Shown piece after piece: positions 61,100 through 64,000 of a DNA stretch of 64,000 bases; the stretch's first letter is position 1, and the number at the start of each line of letters is the position of its first letter. The stretch is taken from contig JBLXBZ010000008.1 of NCBI GenBank assembly GCA_048265185.1, positions 70,492 through 134,491 of the forward strand, written 5' to 3'. This stretch comes from JBLXBZ01 sp048265185. Its GTDB lineage: Bacteria; Pseudomonadota; Alphaproteobacteria; Rhizobiales; Stappiaceae. Below the pieces are notes generated by a model that ran no database searches, had not been told where the DNA came from, and saw only the letters and a program-made list of their open reading frames with translations. A program made the position numbers and the translations under genes.

Positions 61100-63076
61100 T
61101 TATTTTATAACCGAGGCGGTGGCCGCAATGCGTGCGGGGCCGCGGCCTCTGTCGACCAATGCGTCTATGCGTTCGCGTTCGCGTTCGAACGCGGCAAGCA
61201 TCTCTCCTTCAAGCACCCGTCCGCGCGGCAAGCGAATGCGCATGGGGTTGACGAAGCGTCCATTGACCTTGACTTCATAATGGAGATGAGCGCCCGTTGA
61301 AAGGCCGCTTGAGCCAATATAGCCGACGATTTGGCCTTGCCGGATTTTATCGCCTTCCTTGATGCCGTCGGCGAAGTTCGACATGTGGCTATAGGTCGTA
61401 ATATAGCCATTGGCGTGCTGGATCTCCACGCGCCGCCCATAGCCGGAAACCCAGCGGGCCCTGATGACCGTTCCATTACCGGCCGCCATAATCGGAGTTC
61501 CGCGAGGGGCGGACCAGTCGACGCCGTTATGCATGCGGCCATAGCCGAGAATTGGGTGGCGGCGCATGCCGAAGGCGGAGCGGAATTTGCCTCCATTAAT
61601 AGGCTTGCGCATAAGAAATTTTTTCGCGCTTTTTCCGGTTTCGTCATAAAAATCCACACTGCCGTCGTCCGGGGTTCGGAAACGATAGAACTTGCGGGTG
61701 GAATTATGAGTGGTGAGAGCGGTGAATAGAATTTCGGCGGGCGCGTCGCTGTCTTCTTGTTCCAGACCGTAAAAAACCTCAAGAGCGTCGCCGGGCGTTA
61801 CGCGGGACTTGAAATCGACGTCGAAGGAGAAAATCCTCACGAGATTGGCGATTAGTTCTTCCGGAACGTCTTGTTCAATTGCGGTTTGGTAGAGGCTGTC
61901 ATAAACGCTTGGGGTAGGACCTGCGTAGCCAAGACGATCGGCTTCGGCGAAAGCGTCGGCAAGAAAGGTGGTGGGAGCTTCTGCGCTAATGAAACTACCG
62001 GTGTCGGTGCGCGCGACTGTCGCCTTATGCACTGTGTCCGCATAAAGGCTGACGCGTTCCGGGCGCAGACGCTCGCTGCCATCATCAGCGATATTCATGG
62101 CTAAGCGGATGCGTTGCCCTGGACTGAGACGCTCAATGCCATAGACTTCTGAAAAGGCGTTGACGATGGCGTCCGCCTCTTCTTCGGTGGCTTCATTGTC
62201 TAGCAAAAGGTCTCGGAACGAACGTTCCTTGGTGATGGGGACAATTTTTTCCTCCATTCCCACGAAAGTGTCGAGATCGCCGCTTTTGGAGACGAAAGAC
62301 ACGTTTTCCGGCGTAATTCTAACAGATAGGCGAGATAATTCAGATTGACGCGCTAGGTCAAAATCGAAACGGCCCGGGTCGACGATGGGCCGAGCGGCGA
62401 TCTCCATGTCATTATTGGCGAGAAAGCGAGCCGACTCGCGAACGATTCTCTCAATTTCAGCTTCGCTGGGGACCAAATGAGCGTCGATGATTGGGCTAGA
62501 GACTGGAAAATCACGCTGACTGATCGATACTTCGCCATCAATCTTGGCGTCATAGATGGCGTCGCTATTTGTTCGCTCGGGTAAAATATCCGTATCGGCG
62601 AACATTTCCAGCGGATTAAAGGGAGGAATTTCGAGATCAAGGTCGCGCGCGGTGTGGGTGACGAGACTCGAAGTGACCAATGCATAGGGCCGAACTTTTA
62701 TGAAATCCCTGTCCCCCACGCGGTTGACCGTGCTCACGGGAATGATCTGACGGCTGGCGAACTGCATGGCGGAGCGGGCGATGCGATCGCCTTTAGTGGA
62801 TGCGGCGGGTGTGTGGTTGGCGCTTTTCCCAACGTTTCGGGTTTTTTCGGGAGAGGGAACCTCGGTCAATCGATATTGTCCGTCAAGCGCGGCGGTTAAG
62901 GCTCCGCCCATGAGGAAAATCGATGTGAACCCGGTCAATATGGTCCCGGCCAGCCAACGGGTGCTGACCTGACGACGGTCCGGAAGTTGATTGCGCTCAT
63001 CATATATTGCAAGAGGCGGCTCGTCTCCGAGTTCCACCTCTGGCGAATTATGTGTTGGGAGCAATCGGCCATGCAT
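61100..63076 (-). CDS. M23 family metallopeptidase (membrane-anchored)
   Basis: The 658-residue protein has a cytoplasmic start, one membrane anchor (residues about 42-65, GTILTGFTSIFLMGGALTAAL) and a long periplasmic part with a LysM/opacity-like region. The C-terminal M23 domain has H516-NGV-D520 and H597-L-H599, the zinc ligands, in MHNGVDWS and GAHLHYEVK. It cuts peptide cross-links of peptidoglycan, or activates amidases if catalytically altered; the zinc ligands look intact. It is the last gene before the presumed rrn operon. Confidence 0.9.
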   Translation of the reverse strand: MHGRLLPTHNSPEVELGDEPPLAIYDERNQLPDRRQVSTRWLAGTILTGFTSIFLMGGALTAALDGQYRLTEVPSPEKTRNVGKSANHTPAASTKGDRIARSAMQFASRQIIPVSTVNRVGDRDFIKVRPYALVTSSLVTHTARDLDLEIPPFNPLEMFADTDILPERTNSDAIYDAKIDGEVSISQRDFPVSSPIIDAHLVPSEAEIERIVRESARFLANNDMEIAARPIVDPGRFDFDLARQSELSRLSVRITPENVSFVSKSGDLDTFVGMEEKIVPITKERSFRDLLLDNEATEEEADAIVNAFSEVYGIERLSPGQRIRLAMNIADDGSERLRPERVSLYADTVHKATVARTDTGSFISAEAPTTFLADAFAEADRLGYAGPTPSVYDSLYQTAIEQDVPEELIANLVRIFSFDVDFKSRVTPGDALEVFYGLEQEDSDAPAEILFTALTTHNSTRKFYRFRTPDDGSVDFYDETGKSAKKFLMRKPINGGKFRSAFGMRRHPILGYGRMHNGVDWSAPRGTPIMAAGNGTVIRARWVSGYGRRVEIQHANGYITTYSHMSNFADGIKEGDKIRQGQIVGYIGSSGLSTGAHLHYEVKVNGRFVNPMRIRLPRGRVLEGEMLAAFERERERIDALVDRGRGPARIAATASVIK

Positions 63077-63961
63077 TGTAGTTACGTTCTCCAGAGACGT
63101 TAAACATTCTATTTGTGCGCATCATTATAGCCTATGCCGCAGATACGACAATTTGACTAGAAAAGCGACCTAAAACCCTGCTTGCTCCGCAAGAGGCGTA
63201 ATTGATCTCGTCGTAATGCGCCAAGAGCGTCGCGCTTCCTTGAGCCGCCCTTGGCTATACGCCTTTAAATTATGGCTTTTGCGGCGGGAATATCAATCGC
63301 ATGGTTCAATCTTTCAAATTTGCAGATTGGCGCTCTATCACGCGCTTATTTACTCGGCTTGCGAGACGGGGGAGGGCGTTGAAGCCACGCCTTTCTAATT
63401 GGATATGAAAGTTACATCGTAAATTCCTACTTCATTACAGACGCAAAATCGGGGGCGACAGCTGTTCGGAAATGGCTGGGTCTTATTTTGTGCATTAATG
63501 CGCACTCTTCTTTTTGAAACCTCCCTTGAAAGGGCGTCGATAAAGAACGGATCCGATCAAATTACCTTACTGTTTGGCTTAGCATATATTGGCTTCGCCA
63601 CCCATGAATTGCTCCCATGCGTTAGAGGGCGGAAACCGCTGAGCCAATATTAGAGCGTCGCTTCATAAGATGAACGGCAAAAGTGACGAGGATAAGGCTC
63701 AAACCCAGACTTGTGACTGGCGAAGGCTTTACGCGGATTGAGAGGATTTCTCGGGGCTGTTAGTTAGCACGTGCGCATTGGGGGCTTGGGCGTTTGAGAC
63801 GGTTGTTTTGTTTTGTGGCTAATGAGGCTTGTTTTGTTTTCAACAGGGGGTTTGCGGTGTTAGTGTGTTGATTTTGTGGTGTAATTTTTGAGTTTTTGAG
63901 TTGTTTTCCCCTTTTCCGGGTTGTGTTTTTTGGCTTTGTTGGCGTTTTTTGTTTTTGTTTG
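63077..63961. other. Non-coding leader upstream of the presumed rrn operon
   Basis: No convincing protein gene is present in these 885 bases; a 60-codon frame at 63216-63398 lacks support. ATATTGGCT (63586-63594) and AGCCAATAT (63642-63650) form a 9-bp stem enclosing a GCGG-AAA-CCGC hairpin (63629-63639). From about 63790 to 63960 the plus strand is extremely rich in T and G and poor in A and C, which is suggestive of an upstream activating region for the promoter that follows. Confidence 0.45.
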
Positions 63962-63991
63962 TTGACAGTTTGGCGGGGCGGGGTCTATATA
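63962..63991 (+). promoter_or_regulatory. rRNA-operon-type promoter
   Basis: TTGACA (63962-63967) is followed by 18 GC-rich bases (17 if CTATAT is taken) and TATATA (63986-63991), then CG. The pattern TTGAC-n17-CTATATACG, with a GC-rich spacer, is the well known rrn promoter of Hyphomicrobiales and other Alphaproteobacteria. The operon itself would begin beyond the right edge. Confidence 0.75.
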
Positions 63992-64000
63992 CGTCTCAAC

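Noticed and set aside
63216..63398. 60-codon frame before the rrn promoter
   Set aside because: It has no ribosome site, no domain, and lies in a region otherwise non-coding.

Overview
The window is chromosomal DNA from an alphaproteobacterium, most likely of the order Hyphomicrobiales (Rhizobiales). The evidence is gene order typical of that group: ppiC-argJ-GNAT-mutT beside secA, lysC-ptsP-prfA-prmC-DUF4167, grxC-nitrilase-DUF1178-comF, and a Tim44/mltA/smr/xre operon. A methylsuccinyl-CoA dehydrogenase (mcd) implies the ethylmalonyl-CoA pathway, and a serine-glyoxylate-type aminotransferase lies nearby. No 16S gene is inside the window, so genus is not assigned. The last 40 bases hold a textbook alphaproteobacterial rRNA-operon promoter, so an rrn operon probably begins just past the right edge.

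Bases 1 to about 8670 are the right-hand part of an integrated mobile element that ends at the 3' end of a tRNA-Arg(CCG) gene. Its left half (1-4214, minus strand) is a compact operon. It has a small ribbon-helix-helix protein with a palindromic operator, a GHKL ATPase with a C-terminal PD-(D/E)XK-like domain, an unrecognised 423-residue protein, and a second PD-(D/E)XK-like protein cut by the window edge. This is the best candidate for an undescribed defence system here. Its right half (4597-8770, plus strand apart from one gene) is an element backbone: ardA, a frameshifted DUF6499/DUF2285 gene, a second DUF2285 gene, an AlpA-like HTH gene, repA and a DUF2840 gene truncated at the tRNA. The 3' end of repA carries a DnaA-box-like site, three iteron-like repeats and an AT-rich stretch that resemble an origin. 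A structured non-coding stretch lies at 6480-6626. No integrase or conjugation gene is visible; the rest of the element lies to the left.

Bases 8900-26500 are housekeeping: folD, dut, cysK, trpS, murJ, glnD, a four-gene 4-nt-overlap operon (tim44-like, mltA, smr, xre), fxsA, an acyltransferase, an aminotransferase, thpR, mcd.

Bases 26500-36300 are more accessory: a YihY protein, a strikingly AT-rich gene with a caspase-like His/Cys pattern, and three consecutive exported proteins (serine hydrolase of the beta-lactamase fold, cytochrome P460, Ntn amide hydrolase). They are followed by a DMT transporter, a ferredoxin-reductase-like flavoprotein, an alpha/beta hydrolase, a sugar kinase and an IS5-type transposase remnant.

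Bases 36300-63100 return to core genes: DUF1178, nitrilase, grxC, comF, a methyltransferase, an orphan Flp pilin, mutT, GNAT, argJ, a peptidyl-prolyl isomerase, secA, a class III cyclase, ubiG, lysC, ptsP, prfA, prmC, DUF4167, MOSC, clpB and an M23 peptidase. The final 920 bases are non-coding leader to the presumed rrn operon.
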